From Flavobacterium sp. CF136 (GTDB lineage: Bacteria > Bacteroidota > Bacteroidia > Flavobacteriales > Flavobacteriaceae), in NCBI RefSeq assembly GCF_000282055.1, contig NZ_AKJZ01000007.1, positions 234,542 through 298,541 on the forward strand: a DNA stretch of 64,000 nt, in the 5' to 3' direction. The position numbers were made by a program, and so were the translations under genes. Numbering within the stretch: position 1 is the first letter of the stretch; every line of letters begins with the position of its first letter. Below are positions 26,204-35,104 of this stretch, one piece after another. The notes beneath the pieces were generated by a model. The model saw nothing but the letters and a program-made list of their open reading frames with translations, did no database searches and had not been told where the DNA came from.

Positions 26204-26656
26204 ATGGCAGTTTCAGTTTCCAAACTCAACAAATTTGTATTATTCAAATTACCATCGGCATATATTTGTGGCGTTCGGGTAAAAGCGATCGACAAAGACA
26301 GTTGTATCGTAAGTGTAAAACACCGTTGGATTAATCAGAATCCGTTTAATTCGATGTATTTTGCAGTTCAGGCAATGGCTGCAGAATTAACAACAGGAGC
26401 TTTGGTAATTTCACAAATTCAGGAAAGCGGAAGAAAAATCTCCATGTTAGTAGCCAATAATAAAGGGAACTTTTCTAAAAAAGCAACCGGCAGAATCACA
26501 TTCGTTTGTAACGACGGGCATTTAATTGCCGATGCGATCCAAAAAACAATTGCAACAGGCGAAGGACAGACCTTCTGGATGAAATCTATAGGAACTGACG
26601 AAAAAGGAATCCAGGTCTCAGAAATGGATTTTGAATGGAGTGTCCGGTTAAAATAA
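26204..26656 (+). CDS. DUF4442 hotdog-fold protein
   Basis: A 150-residue protein of the DUF4442 group within the thioesterase/4HBT (hotdog) superfamily. The body reads VRVKAIDKDSCIVSVKHRWINQNPFNSMYFAVQAMAAELTTGALVISQI, the central helix with the QAMAAE motif, and a second sheet half ISMLVANNKGNFSKKATGRITFVCND. It has no signal peptide. Members may hydrolyse or bind acyl-thioesters but substrates are unknown. It stands alone and is followed by a strong terminator. Confidence 0.82.
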   Translation: MAVSVSKLNKFVLFKLPSAYICGVRVKAIDKDSCIVSVKHRWINQNPFNSMYFAVQAMAAELTTGALVISQIQESGRKISMLVANNKGNFSKKATGRITFVCNDGHLIADAIQKTIATGEGQTFWMKSIGTDEKGIQVSEMDFEWSVRLK

Positions 26657-26680
26657 ATTATAATACACAAACACTATAAT

Positions 26681-26712
26681 ATGGCCTGTACTAAAACAGG
26701 CCATTTTTTTTA
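26681..26712 (+). terminator. Rho-independent terminator
   Basis: ATGGCCTGT (26681-26689) pairs with ACAGGCCAT (26695-26703), with a short loop and an eight-T tail. It is 25 bp after the DUF4442 stop. The rest of the gap to 27027 is AT-rich with no recognisable gene; an ORF of 70 codons there has no family features. Confidence 0.85.
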
Positions 26713-27027
26713 AGTATTACCTACTATTCTTGTATAATGTTTTGTTAGTCAGTGACTTTTGTGTCCGGGCTTTACTCTTCTGATTTTTTTCTTTCGTAAT
26801 TTTATTCAAAAGCTAACTCTGTGCAAATTTAAAACGTTCATTTTGTCTTCATTTAATACAATTAATTTTACTCCACAATCAAATCTGCTTTTGATGAGAA
26901 TAACATATCAGGAAAGTTTTTTTGAATATAAAATAGGATTTATTGAAGTTATAGAAAGTCTCAAAAATTAAAAATTAAGTTTTGGATTAATTTTTAATAG
27001 CATTCACTTAAAAAGCAATAAGAATAT

Positions 27028-30000
27028 ATGGATGGTAAAAAACAAATATTTCAGACATCTACCCAAAAACGCTGGAAAACTTTTCAATGGTCAAGCAGGC
27101 TTATTTTGTTTATTCTCATTTTAATGGTTCCAATTTTTCTCATTACTTTAAAAAGAGGATTAAAACCGGCATTACCACTTTTAGCCACTACTGTTCAGAC
27201 AGGGCATAGTCTTGAAAATCCTGTTACTCCTAAAGATTTAAGCGCTAAAGAACTCAAAAAGTTTAAAGGATTTGATTATTTCTTAAGAGCAAAAACCAAA
27301 ATAGAGAAATTAAAAAATCAACCGGTTTCTTCCAAAACGGCTTCAGAAGTTCGGGCAGCTTTTTATGTTGACTGGGATCCGCAAAGTTTATTTTCACTGC
27401 AAAAAAATATTGACAAACTCGATATGGTTGTTCCTGAATGGTTTTTTATAGACCCTAAAACCGATTTACTGCGAACAGAGATTGATACTGCAGCATTAAA
27501 AGTGATGAAAAAGCGAAAAGTAAAAATACTTCCATTAATCAATAATATAAATGAATCAGTAGGCGAAGGCGAATTTGATGGAGATCTTATTCATCGTATT
27601 CTTCATGACAAAAATAAAAGAGAAAGACTGATTAATGATATTGCAAAAGTCTTAAATCAATATAATTTTCAGGGTATAAATATTGATTTTGAGGAATTTA
27701 AGGAAAATAGTGATGAGCCCATAATTGCTTTTCAAAAAGAGCTGTATGAAAAATTGCATCCGCAAGGATATTTAGTTTCACAGGATATTATGGCCGATAA
27801 TGATGATTTTAATGTAAAAGCATTGTCAAAGTATAATGATTATATGTTCCTGATGGCGTATGACGAACATTATGCGAGCAGTGTTCCCGGAGATATCAGC
27901 GGCCAGAAGTGGATTGAAAGAATAGTAGATAAAACGGCAAAGGAAATTCCGTCAAATAAAATTATTCTCTGTTTTGCAGGCTATGGCTACGACTGGCAGG
28001 AAAAAGAAGAAGGGGAAACAATCACTTACGATCAGGCAATTGCAATTGCAAAACAGCATAATGCATCCATAATATATAATGATAACAGTTACAATAACTC
28101 TTTTGCTTATACAGACAGCAATGGTAAAAAGCATCAGGTTAATTTTACTGATGCCGCGACTAATTTTAACACTATTAGATTTAGCGATGAATATGGTTTG
28201 GCAGGAACTGCCTTGTGGAGATTAGGAAGTGAGGACCAGCGGCTTTGGAGTTATTATCACCGCAGTTTAACCAACGAAAGTATCCGTAAAAAACCTTTCG
28301 ATTTTAAGGTTATGAAGTTTGTAAATACAACAATTGAAAGTCCGGCTTATATTGGTGACGGCGAGATATTAAATGTAATAGCCGATCCTGCTCCCGGAAA
28401 AATTGACATGGAAATCGATAATGATGAAGCGATTATTACGGAACAAAAATATGTAGAATTACCAACAAAATATGTGATTAGTAAATTCGGAAATGTACAC
28501 AAACAAGTAATTTTAACTTTTGATGACGGACCAGATCCTACTTACACACCGCAGGTATTGGATATTTTGAAAAGAGAAAAAGTCCCTGCTGTATTTTTTG
28601 TTATTGGTATTCAGGGAGAAAGCAATATTCCTTTGCTGCAAAGAATTTATAATGAAGGCCACGAAATTGGTAATCATACTTTTACACATCCTAATATTGC
28701 ATTAGTAAGTTCAGAAAGGGCTTCGGACGAGATGGAAGCAACAAGATTGCTTATTGAAGCTGTAACCGGAAGAAGTACGGTGCTTTTTAGAGCGCCCTAT
28801 AATGCAGATGCAGAACCAACAACCGAAACTGAACTTAAACCTATTGCCTTAAGTAAAGCTCAAAATTATTATACGGTTGGTGAAAGTATTGATCCTAATG
28901 ATTGGGAAAAAGGTGTAAGTGCCGATACTATTTACAACAGAACAATAAAACAATACGAGGCAAATCCTGATAAAGGAATTATTTTACTTCACGATGCCGG
29001 TGGAAACAGACAGGCTACAGTTGAAGCTTTGCCCCGAATTATTAAATATTTCAAAGACAGAAATATTCAGTTTACAACAGTTTCTCATTTGCTTGGCAAA
29101 ACCAAAGACGAAATTATGCCAAAAGCAAAAGGGGAGTTTGTTACACTGGATAATTTAATTTTTGATTTTGGATATTGGTTTGAACATTTTATTACTGCTA
29201 CATTTTGGGTTGCTATTTTTCTGGGGTTTCTACGTATTGCATTGATGGCTGTAATGGCATTTATAAAAAAATGGAGAGATCATAAATATCCGCCGGTTTA
29301 TAAATCGTCTCTTGGGTTTTTTCCAAAAGTGAGTATTATTGTTCCTGCTTATAATGAAGAGATAAATGCAGTAAAAACAATTGAAAATTTGCTTTGTCAG
29401 GATTATCCGGATTTTGATATTGTCTTTGTAGATGACGGGTCTAAAGACAAAACTTTTGAGATGGTCAGTGATGCTTTTAAAAATAATTCAAAAGTAAAAG
29501 TTCATACCAAACCAAACGGAGGGAAAGCTTCAGCATTAAATTACGGAATTGCATTAACACAAAATGAATATGTAGTTTGTATTGATGCCGATACACAACT
29601 TAAAACTGATGCTATTTCGCAATTAATGAAAGGGTTTCGAATTCAATTAAAAAATAATGAGGAAATTGGCGCCATAGCCGGAAATGTAAAAGTAGGTAAC
29701 GAAAATACAATGCTTACCAAATGGCAGAGTATTGAGTATACAACAGCACAAAATTTTGACCGAAGAGCTTTTGATTTAATCAACGGAATAACAGTTGTTC
29801 CGGGAGCAATTGGAGCGTTTAAGAAAACAGCTATCGAAAAAGCCGGGGGTTTTACAACTGATACACTTGCGGAAGACTGCGATTTAACTATTCGTATTTT
29901 AAGAAATGACTATCATATTATTAACTGTATAAAAGCTGTCGCCATAACTGAAGCCCCTGAAAGTTTGAAAGAATTTATGAAGCAGCGTTTTCGCTGGAGT

Positions 30001-30423
30001 TACGGAATTATGCAGGCATTTTGGAAAAACAGAGATGCGTGTTTTAATCCCAGATACAAAGGTTTGGGAATGGTGGCGTTGCCAAATGTTCTGATTTTTC
30101 AGATTGTATTGCCAATCTTTGCACCTTTGGCAGATTTGGTGCTGATTTTAAGTCTGATTTGGAATCATAATGATCCGGACAGTCTTCATAAAATATTAAT
30201 TTACTATATTGCTTTTATGTTGGTTGATGTGCTGGTTAGTGTTATTGCTTTTATTTTCGAAAAAGAAAAACTGACCAAATTAATATGGTTAATTCCGCAA
30301 CGGTTTGTGTACAGACAATTGATGTATGTAATTTTATTCAGGGCATTAAAAAGAGCGATTAAAGGTGAAAGCCAAAGTTGGGGAGTCTTAAAACGGACAG
30401 GAAATGTAATGTCTGTGAAGTAA
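27028..30423 (+). CDS. GH18-like / polysaccharide deacetylase / GT2 synthase fusion
   Basis: An 1131-residue inner-membrane protein that joins three carbohydrate domains. After a membrane anchor (about 24-41) comes a GH18-like domain (about 105-420) with the catalytic signature GINIDFEE (Asp220, Glu222). A CE4 deacetylase domain follows (about 490-690) with TFDDGP (Asp499/Asp500), HTFTHP, RAPYN and LLHDAGG. A second membrane segment (about 713-740) leads to a cytoplasmic GT2 domain (from about 768: VSIIVPAYNEE, DDGS, DADT, EDCDLT, QRFRW) and terminal helices. The layout resembles PgaB plus PgaC in one chain, so a beta-linked amino-sugar polymer may be made, deacetylated and trimmed. The polymer is not known. 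It is monocistronic, with no exporter gene nearby. Confidence 0.9.
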   Translation: MDGKKQIFQTSTQKRWKTFQWSSRLILFILILMVPIFLITLKRGLKPALPLLATTVQTGHSLENPVTPKDLSAKELKKFKGFDYFLRAKTKIEKLKNQPVSSKTASEVRAAFYVDWDPQSLFSLQKNIDKLDMVVPEWFFIDPKTDLLRTEIDTAALKVMKKRKVKILPLINNINESVGEGEFDGDLIHRILHDKNKRERLINDIAKVLNQYNFQGINIDFEEFKENSDEPIIAFQKELYEKLHPQGYLVSQDIMADNDDFNVKALSKYNDYMFLMAYDEHYASSVPGDISGQKWIERIVDKTAKEIPSNKIILCFAGYGYDWQEKEEGETITYDQAIAIAKQHNASIIYNDNSYNNSFAYTDSNGKKHQVNFTDAATNFNTIRFSDEYGLAGTALWRLGSEDQRLWSYYHRSLTNESIRKKPFDFKVMKFVNTTIESPAYIGDGEILNVIADPAPGKIDMEIDNDEAIITEQKYVELPTKYVISKFGNVHKQVILTFDDGPDPTYTPQVLDILKREKVPAVFFVIGIQGESNIPLLQRIYNEGHEIGNHTFTHPNIALVSSERASDEMEATRLLIEAVTGRSTVLFRAPYNADAEPTTETELKPIALSKAQNYYTVGESIDPNDWEKGVSADTIYNRTIKQYEANPDKGIILLHDAGGNRQATVEALPRIIKYFKDRNIQFTTVSHLLGKTKDEIMPKAKGEFVTLDNLIFDFGYWFEHFITATFWVAIFLGFLRIALMAVMAFIKKWRDHKYPPVYKSSLGFFPKVSIIVPAYNEEINAVKTIENLLCQDYPDFDIVFVDDGSKDKTFEMVSDAFKNNSKVKVHTKPNGGKASALNYGIALTQNEYVVCIDADTQLKTDAISQLMKGFRIQLKNNEEIGAIAGNVKVGNENTMLTKWQSIEYTTAQNFDRRAFDLINGITVVPGAIGAFKKTAIEKAGGFTTDTLAEDCDLTIRILRNDYHIINCIKAVAITEAPESLKEFMKQRFRWSYGIMQAFWKNRDACFNPRYKGLGMVALPNVLIFQIVLPIFAPLADLVLILSLIWNHNDPDSLHKILIYYIAFMLVDVLVSVIAFIFEKEKLTKLIWLIPQRFVYRQLMYVILFRALKRAIKGESQSWGVLKRTGNVMSVK

Positions 30424-30564
30424 TTTTTTAATCTTTTGCATTGAGGACTGATCTTTAGAGAACTCACTTTTTACATCTATAGTGAGCTCCATTTAACCAA
30501 ACATTAAAATTGTATGATGCAATTTGATTACCTGGAAGAAATATATAATTTGTGAAAGAAAACT

Positions 30565-30593
30565 AATTAGGCATTCTTTACAGATGCCTAATT
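30565..30593. terminator. Hairpin between GT2 fusion and hxlR
   Basis: AATTAGGCAT (30565-30574) pairs perfectly with ATGCCTAATT (30584-30593) around a 9-nt loop, with A- and T-rich flanks. It lies just beyond the TAA that would end the read-through form of hxlR (30594-30596), as if it were the original terminator of the longer gene. Confidence 0.7.
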
Positions 30594-30680
30594 TTATAGT
30601 TTCTCCGATTGCTTTTCTTCCATTGCAATTAGTAGTTCATTAATTGTTTCCTGAGATAATGGAGCCTTCAATGGTTTAGT

Positions 30681-31028
30681 TCAAACCTTCTCTTTTGCAA
30701 GCTGTTTGCTGCCCCATTCTCTCAAATGACTGATAAATGGAATGAGTTCCATACCTATATCAGTTAATGTATATTCTACTTTTGGTGGTACTTCATGGTA
30801 TACTTTTCGAAAAATCAATTCATCATCTTCGAGTTCTCTCAAAGTTTGGGTGAGCATTTTTGGTGTTACATCTGTAATAATTCTTCGTAATTCACCATAA
30901 CGAAGCACATTTTTGAGGCTTAAATTCCATAAAATCCGACCTTTATATTTACCTCCAATTCGTTTAAAAGCATAATCGACAGAGCAAATTGCATCTGTAG
31001 ATTTATCTGTGTTATTATTTTTTGTCAT
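30681..31028 (-). CDS. HxlR-family transcriptional regulator (apparently C-terminally truncated)
   Basis: A 115-residue winged-helix regulator: ICSVDYAFKRIGGKYKGRILWNLSLKNVLRYGELRRIITDVTPKMLTQTLRELEDDELIFRKVYHEVPPKVEYTLTDIGMELIPFI is the complete HxlR domain. The N-terminal Cys (CSVDYA), used by redox- or aldehyde-sensing HxlR proteins, is present. I use the ATG complementary to 31026-31028; the longer frame starts with TTG inside the promoter region. The frame ends at TGA (30681-30683), but the same frame then runs 28 more sense codons to TAA at 30594-30596. It is divergent from an oxidoreductase it probably controls. Confidence 0.88.
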   Translation of the reverse strand: MTKNNNTDKSTDAICSVDYAFKRIGGKYKGRILWNLSLKNVLRYGELRRIITDVTPKMLTQTLRELEDDELIFRKVYHEVPPKVEYTLTDIGMELIPFISHLREWGSKQLAKEKV

Positions 31029-31062
31029 TTTTTTAATTTTTAAAATATTGATAGTCAATATT

Positions 31063-31132
31063 AGTATACTTTTAGTATGTAGGATACAAAAAAGTGTATA
31101 CTTGTGCCAAAGATACTGATATTATACTTTTG
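31063..31132 (+). promoter_or_regulatory. Promoter/operator region between hxlR and the oxidoreductase
   Basis: A Bacteroidota promoter faces right: TTG (31102-31104), 20-bp spacer, TACTTTTG (31125-31132), 25 bp before the oxidoreductase ATG. Overlapping or adjacent are palindrome-like sites AGTATACT (31063-31070) and AAGTGTATACTT (31092-31103), plus a TAGTATG half. The second overlaps the -33 box, a suitable place for HxlR control of both genes. Confidence 0.6.
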
Positions 31133-31157
31133 AGCTTTAATTTTAAAACAAATTATT

Positions 31158-32102
31158 ATGAAAGCCATTATATTGAATGAAGCCGGAAGTGTATCAAACC
31201 TAACATATGTAGATATTCCGAAACCGGAAATTAACGATGATGAGGTTTTGATAAAAGTCAGTGCTTTGAGCATCAATCCGGTTGATTATAAAACAAGGTC
31301 TTCAGAAGAAAGAATCAATCGTTTGTTTGGAGATGAACGTCCGGTTATTTTAGGTTGGGATTTGTCCGGGACTATTGTAGGGTTGGGAAAGAATGTGTCC
31401 CAATTTAAATTAAACGATGAAGTATTCGGAATGATAAATTATCGCGGTAATGGAAAGGCTTACGCCGAATATGTTGCGGCTCCGGTTTCGCATTTGGCTT
31501 TAAAACCTGAAAATATTTCTCATCAAGAGGCCGCAGCGGGAACACTTGCCTTCCTAACAGCCTGGCAGTCATTAGTTACCAACGGAAAAATAAAAGAAGG
31601 TGATAAAGTTTTAATTCACGGAGCTTCGGGCGGAGTCGGGCATTATGCGACACAAATTGCCAAACATTTTAAAGCATATGTTATTGGAACTTCGTCTGAA
31701 AAAAACAAAGAGTTTGTTTTGCAAAATGGTGCAGACGAACATATAGATTATGCTAAAGCAGATTTTGAAAATGAAGTTTCGGATATTGATTTGGTTTTAA
31801 ATCCAATTTCAGATGAAATTAACAATCGTTCTATAAATGTTGTAAAACCAGGCGGAAAAATTATTTACATTTTAGGTGAAATTGATCCTGAATATGTAGA
31901 AAAAGCGAAAAACAAAAAGATTGATTTGTTTGCTGTTTTTGTTAAATCTTCCGGTCCGGATATCAATATTGCTGCCGATTTAATGCAGAAAGGAATTATC
32001 AAATCACACGTTTCACAAATTTTTTCATTTGATGAAATGAAAAAAGCGCATCTACAATTAGAAACAGGAAGAACTGTTGGGAAAATTGTAATTGCACTTT
32101 AA
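31158..32102 (+). CDS. NADP-dependent zinc-less alcohol dehydrogenase/quinone oxidoreductase
   Basis: A 314-residue medium-chain dehydrogenase/reductase of the quinone oxidoreductase branch. It shows SALSINPVDYKTRS, GWDLSGTIVGLG, the NADPH-binding HGASGGVGHYATQIAKHFKAYVIGT (about 151-175) and ends with LETGRTVGKIVIAL. No structural zinc cysteine cluster is present. Members reduce quinones or alpha,beta-unsaturated aldehydes. The divergent hxlR and the shared operator-like sequence suggest induction by a reactive electrophile. A perfect terminator follows. Confidence 0.9.
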   Translation: MKAIILNEAGSVSNLTYVDIPKPEINDDEVLIKVSALSINPVDYKTRSSEERINRLFGDERPVILGWDLSGTIVGLGKNVSQFKLNDEVFGMINYRGNGKAYAEYVAAPVSHLALKPENISHQEAAAGTLAFLTAWQSLVTNGKIKEGDKVLIHGASGGVGHYATQIAKHFKAYVIGTSSEKNKEFVLQNGADEHIDYAKADFENEVSDIDLVLNPISDEINNRSINVVKPGGKIIYILGEIDPEYVEKAKNKKIDLFAVFVKSSGPDINIAADLMQKGIIKSHVSQIFSFDEMKKAHLQLETGRTVGKIVIAL

Positions 32103-32120
32103 CAGAAGTTCTTTAAATAA

Positions 32121-32160
32121 AAAACATCAGTTCAAAATTTGTATGAACTGATGTTTTTAT
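32121..32160. terminator. Terminator shared by convergent genes
   Basis: AAAACATCAGTTCA (32121-32134) pairs perfectly with TGAACTGATGTTTT (32144-32157) around a 9-nt loop. The A-rich and T-rich flanks suit both the oxidoreductase (+) and the SMI1/KNR4-like gene (-). Confidence 0.85.
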
Positions 32161-32176
32161 TCAATTAATTAAAGAT

Positions 32177-32740
32177 TTAATCTTCTGAATAATATTGAGA
32201 AAACCATTGATCAAAATCTTCTTTGTATTCTTCCTGTGCTGCTTCAATAATAGCTGTTGCCTTTTCCTCTTCTACAGAATCAAGATTGAAATTTTCTTTT
32301 AGCCAATTTTTATACTCTGACAGATTTTCGCTCTCTTCATAATCGTCCTCGTCTTTATAAAAATAAACCTCTTCATGATCAACAGAAATTTCAGAATCGA
32401 AGGTTAGGAGTTGCATTAATTCAGTAATGTTTTTTGCAACAATGTGACAACCACCCTCATCACCAAAAACGACTACAGGTAATTCATTCAGTGATTTGTT
32501 TTTGTTGTCATCCCATAATGCATACATCGAACCAGTGCCATTTGCTTGTGCAAAAGGCATTAGTTTGTCTAAAAAATCTTTGTCTTTGGACCAGGTTGCA
32601 ATTCCGGTTTTATCATCTCTGTATAAACCAAAACCCTGAGAATAATTTTCGAATCCAAGTTCGTCATTTATCTCAAAAAATAAAGTTAGTTCGTTTGTGA
32701 TCTGATTATTGAAATTCTTTTTGAAATCATTCAGTTTCAT
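32177..32740 (-). CDS. SMI1/KNR4 (SUKH)-like acidic protein
   Basis: A 187-residue, very acidic cytoplasmic protein without signal or membrane segments. The body (ENYSQGFGLYRDDKTGIATWSKD, GTGSMYALWDDN, NELPVVVFGDEGGCHIVAKNITELMQLLTFD) resembles SUKH-superfamily proteins, which include immunity proteins of toxin systems but also many orphan cytoplasmic proteins. No toxin or Rhs/polymorphic toxin gene lies nearby, so an immunity role is not supported. The C terminus (about 135-187) is a Glu-rich helical tail. Confidence 0.6.
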   Translation of the reverse strand: MKLNDFKKNFNNQITNELTLFFEINDELGFENYSQGFGLYRDDKTGIATWSKDKDFLDKLMPFAQANGTGSMYALWDDNKNKSLNELPVVVFGDEGGCHIVAKNITELMQLLTFDSEISVDHEEVYFYKDEDDYEESENLSEYKNWLKENFNLDSVEEEKATAIIEAAQEEYKEDFDQWFSQYYSED

Positions 32741-32864
32741 AGCTATATTTTTTTGTTATATTTTAAATTTAATACCGAATCAAATATAACATGATTTACT
32801 GTTTGTAAGAAAATATTATTATTTTATTGTGTGAAATTCTTGTAAAAACACTTAAGAATCAATA

Positions 32865-35099
32865 TTAATAATTCAAATTAATACCAAAACCAACTCCCAT
32901 ATCGCTATCATAATGCGTGGTGATTCCAAAGTTTCTGGCCACGATATATTTCAAACCTCCCATATATTCTTTATCTGTATTCCACATCAGACTCATTCGT
33001 AAACGTCTTGAAAGCGGAATATCTTTTCGCTCAAATTGCAAACGAACATTTCCATCGGTGTAAACTTCAACTTGTGCTTTTACCAGCATGGGTAAAGTAT
33101 ATTCAAGACCCGCACTAAAAACAGAACGATTGTCTTTGGTGTTAAATTGTCCAAAAAGATTCTTTTCCATTTCACCTTCATCCATTTTTCGGTATCGCCA
33201 GTCAAAGCCAATAAAAGGCATTAACCATTGATTTTTTCCGATGTATCGTCCAATATGAGTTTCAGTTTCGTAACCGTGATGATCGTTATAACCCAATCGC
33301 CATTCCGTTCCAATGCTCCAACGCGTATTACTGAACATAGCTTCGCCGTCATTTCCGTTTGTGGCAAAATCATTTTCGGCCATAAAATGAAACATTCTGT
33401 CATCCATTTTCAGCATTTTGTAAGCCATTTTCGGATCATGAATCAACGGATTCGGAGCCGAATTTTCATAACTAAAAATGCGTCCCATTCCCGCCATCAT
33501 GTGATATAAAATATGGCAGTGAAAAAACCAGTCGCCATCAGCATTTGCTTGAAATTCAATTGTATCGGTTTCCATTGGCATAATATCAATCACATTTTTC
33601 AGTGGTGCATAATCCCCCTGTTCGTTCAGGACTCTAAAATCATGTCCATGTAAATGCATCGGGTGGCGCATCATAGATCCGTTATACAATACGATTCGAA
33701 CGTTTTCTCCTTTTTTAATCAGGATTTTATCCGTTTCTGAAATTACTTTATTATCCAGACTCCAAACATAGCGATTCATGTTTCCGGACAATTCAAAACG
33801 TAATTCTTTTACCGGAGCATCTTTCGGAAGATTTGTTTTGGTTGGGGATTTTAGCATTCCATAATTCAAAGTAACCATTTCAGCAGTTTCCGTGCTGTCG
33901 TTAGCCATCTGCATGTTTTCCATTTTATGTTCCGAATGATTCATGGCTTTCGAATTTTCATCTTCGCCTGTAATTTCGGGATACATTACAGCATTCATAT
34001 CCATTTTATTCAATGACATATTCATGCCCATGTCATTCATTTCTCCGTTCATTTTCATCATGTCGTTCATCATTTTCATTCCTTCAAAATATTTTAATTT
34101 CGAAAGATGTGCAACAGGCTGCTTAACGCCATCGCCTAAAAATAAAGAAGCTGAACCAGTTCTGTCTTCGGCAGTAGCCAAAAAGGCAAAAGATTTATTG
34201 TCTTCCGGAATCGTAACCACAATGTCATAAGTTTCAGAAACAGCAATAATCAGACGATCCACTTCTACAGGTTCAACATCGTTTCCATCGCTGGCTACAA
34301 CAGTTATTTTTCCGCCACCGTAAGTCAGCCAGAAATAACTTGAAGCACCTCCGTTTGCAATTCTGAGCCTGACTTTTTCTCCGGGTTTAAATTGCGAAAG
34401 CTGATTTTCATTTTTACCGTTAATCAAAAACTTTTCATAATACACATCGCTCACATCCATTGCATTCATTCGTTTCCATTCGTTGGTAACTTTGGTCGAA
34501 AAATGTCCTTGTTTAATGGCTTCGGCATAACTCTGTGTTGTTCCTTTTTTTATGGCAAACCAATCGTTGGCATTATGAAGCATTCGCTGTACATTTTCCG
34601 GCTTTAAGTCTGTCCATTCACTTAAAATAACCGGAACTGTTGGTAAATCATCAATCCCTTTTCTAAAAGTTGGATCACCTTTCTTCTTGTTGATGATGAA
34701 AAGTCCATATAAACCAGCCTGTTCCTGAAGCCCGGAATGGCTGTGGTACCAATACGTCCCGTTTTGAATGATTGGAAAACTGTATTTATGCGTTGTATGG
34801 GGTGCGATCGGCATTTGTGTTAAATACGGAACGCCGTCTTCTTTATTAGGCAGAAATAATCCGTGCCAATGCAGTGAAGTGCTTTCTTTCAATTCGTTAT
34901 GAACATAAATTTCCGCAATATCTCCTTCTGTAAAAGTTAAGGTAGGCATCGGAATCTGACCATTTACGGCAAAAGCATGTTTTTCTTTCCCCGAAAAATT
35001 GACAATTGTATCGCGAACGTATAAATCGTAACGAACTGTTTTTTGGGCTCTTGCATTTAAAACAATCAAAAAGACAATAAGAATAGTATGTAATTTCAT
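32865..35099 (-). CDS. Multicopper oxidase with C-terminal CopB-like domain
   Basis: A 744-residue exported protein (signal peptide KLHTILIVFLIVLNARAQ). The multicopper oxidase core has all four copper motifs: HWHGLF, WYHSHSGLQEQAGLYG, HPMHLHGHDF and WFFHCHILYHMMAGM. Between them is a Met-rich loop (about 335-400, MKMMNDMMKMNG-like), typical of Cu(I)-binding CopA/PcoA oxidases. After the core, about 145 residues (EWRLGYNDHHGYETETHIGRYIG... ending GFGINLNY) look like amphipathic beta strands with a terminal aromatic residue, as in the outer-membrane protein CopB/PcoB. It probably oxidises Cu(I) in the periplasm. It lies 5 bp downstream of the copper ATPase. Confidence 0.9.
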   Translation of the reverse strand: MKLHTILIVFLIVLNARAQKTVRYDLYVRDTIVNFSGKEKHAFAVNGQIPMPTLTFTEGDIAEIYVHNELKESTSLHWHGLFLPNKEDGVPYLTQMPIAPHTTHKYSFPIIQNGTYWYHSHSGLQEQAGLYGLFIINKKKGDPTFRKGIDDLPTVPVILSEWTDLKPENVQRMLHNANDWFAIKKGTTQSYAEAIKQGHFSTKVTNEWKRMNAMDVSDVYYEKFLINGKNENQLSQFKPGEKVRLRIANGGASSYFWLTYGGGKITVVASDGNDVEPVEVDRLIIAVSETYDIVVTIPEDNKSFAFLATAEDRTGSASLFLGDGVKQPVAHLSKLKYFEGMKMMNDMMKMNGEMNDMGMNMSLNKMDMNAVMYPEITGEDENSKAMNHSEHKMENMQMANDSTETAEMVTLNYGMLKSPTKTNLPKDAPVKELRFELSGNMNRYVWSLDNKVISETDKILIKKGENVRIVLYNGSMMRHPMHLHGHDFRVLNEQGDYAPLKNVIDIMPMETDTIEFQANADGDWFFHCHILYHMMAGMGRIFSYENSAPNPLIHDPKMAYKMLKMDDRMFHFMAENDFATNGNDGEAMFSNTRWSIGTEWRLGYNDHHGYETETHIGRYIGKNQWLMPFIGFDWRYRKMDEGEMEKNLFGQFNTKDNRSVFSAGLEYTLPMLVKAQVEVYTDGNVRLQFERKDIPLSRRLRMSLMWNTDKEYMGGLKYIVARNFGITTHYDSDMGVGFGINLNY

Positions 35100-35104
35100 C
35101 TAAA

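Noticed and set aside
26759..26971. A 70-codon ORF before the GT2 fusion
   Set aside because: Starts with GTG, Phe/Ile/Asn-rich, no domain pattern; intergenic AT-rich DNA.
32177..32740. Toxin-immunity pair from the SUKH-like protein
   Set aside because: No toxin, Rhs or secretion gene nearby; convergent with an oxidoreductase and alone on its strand.
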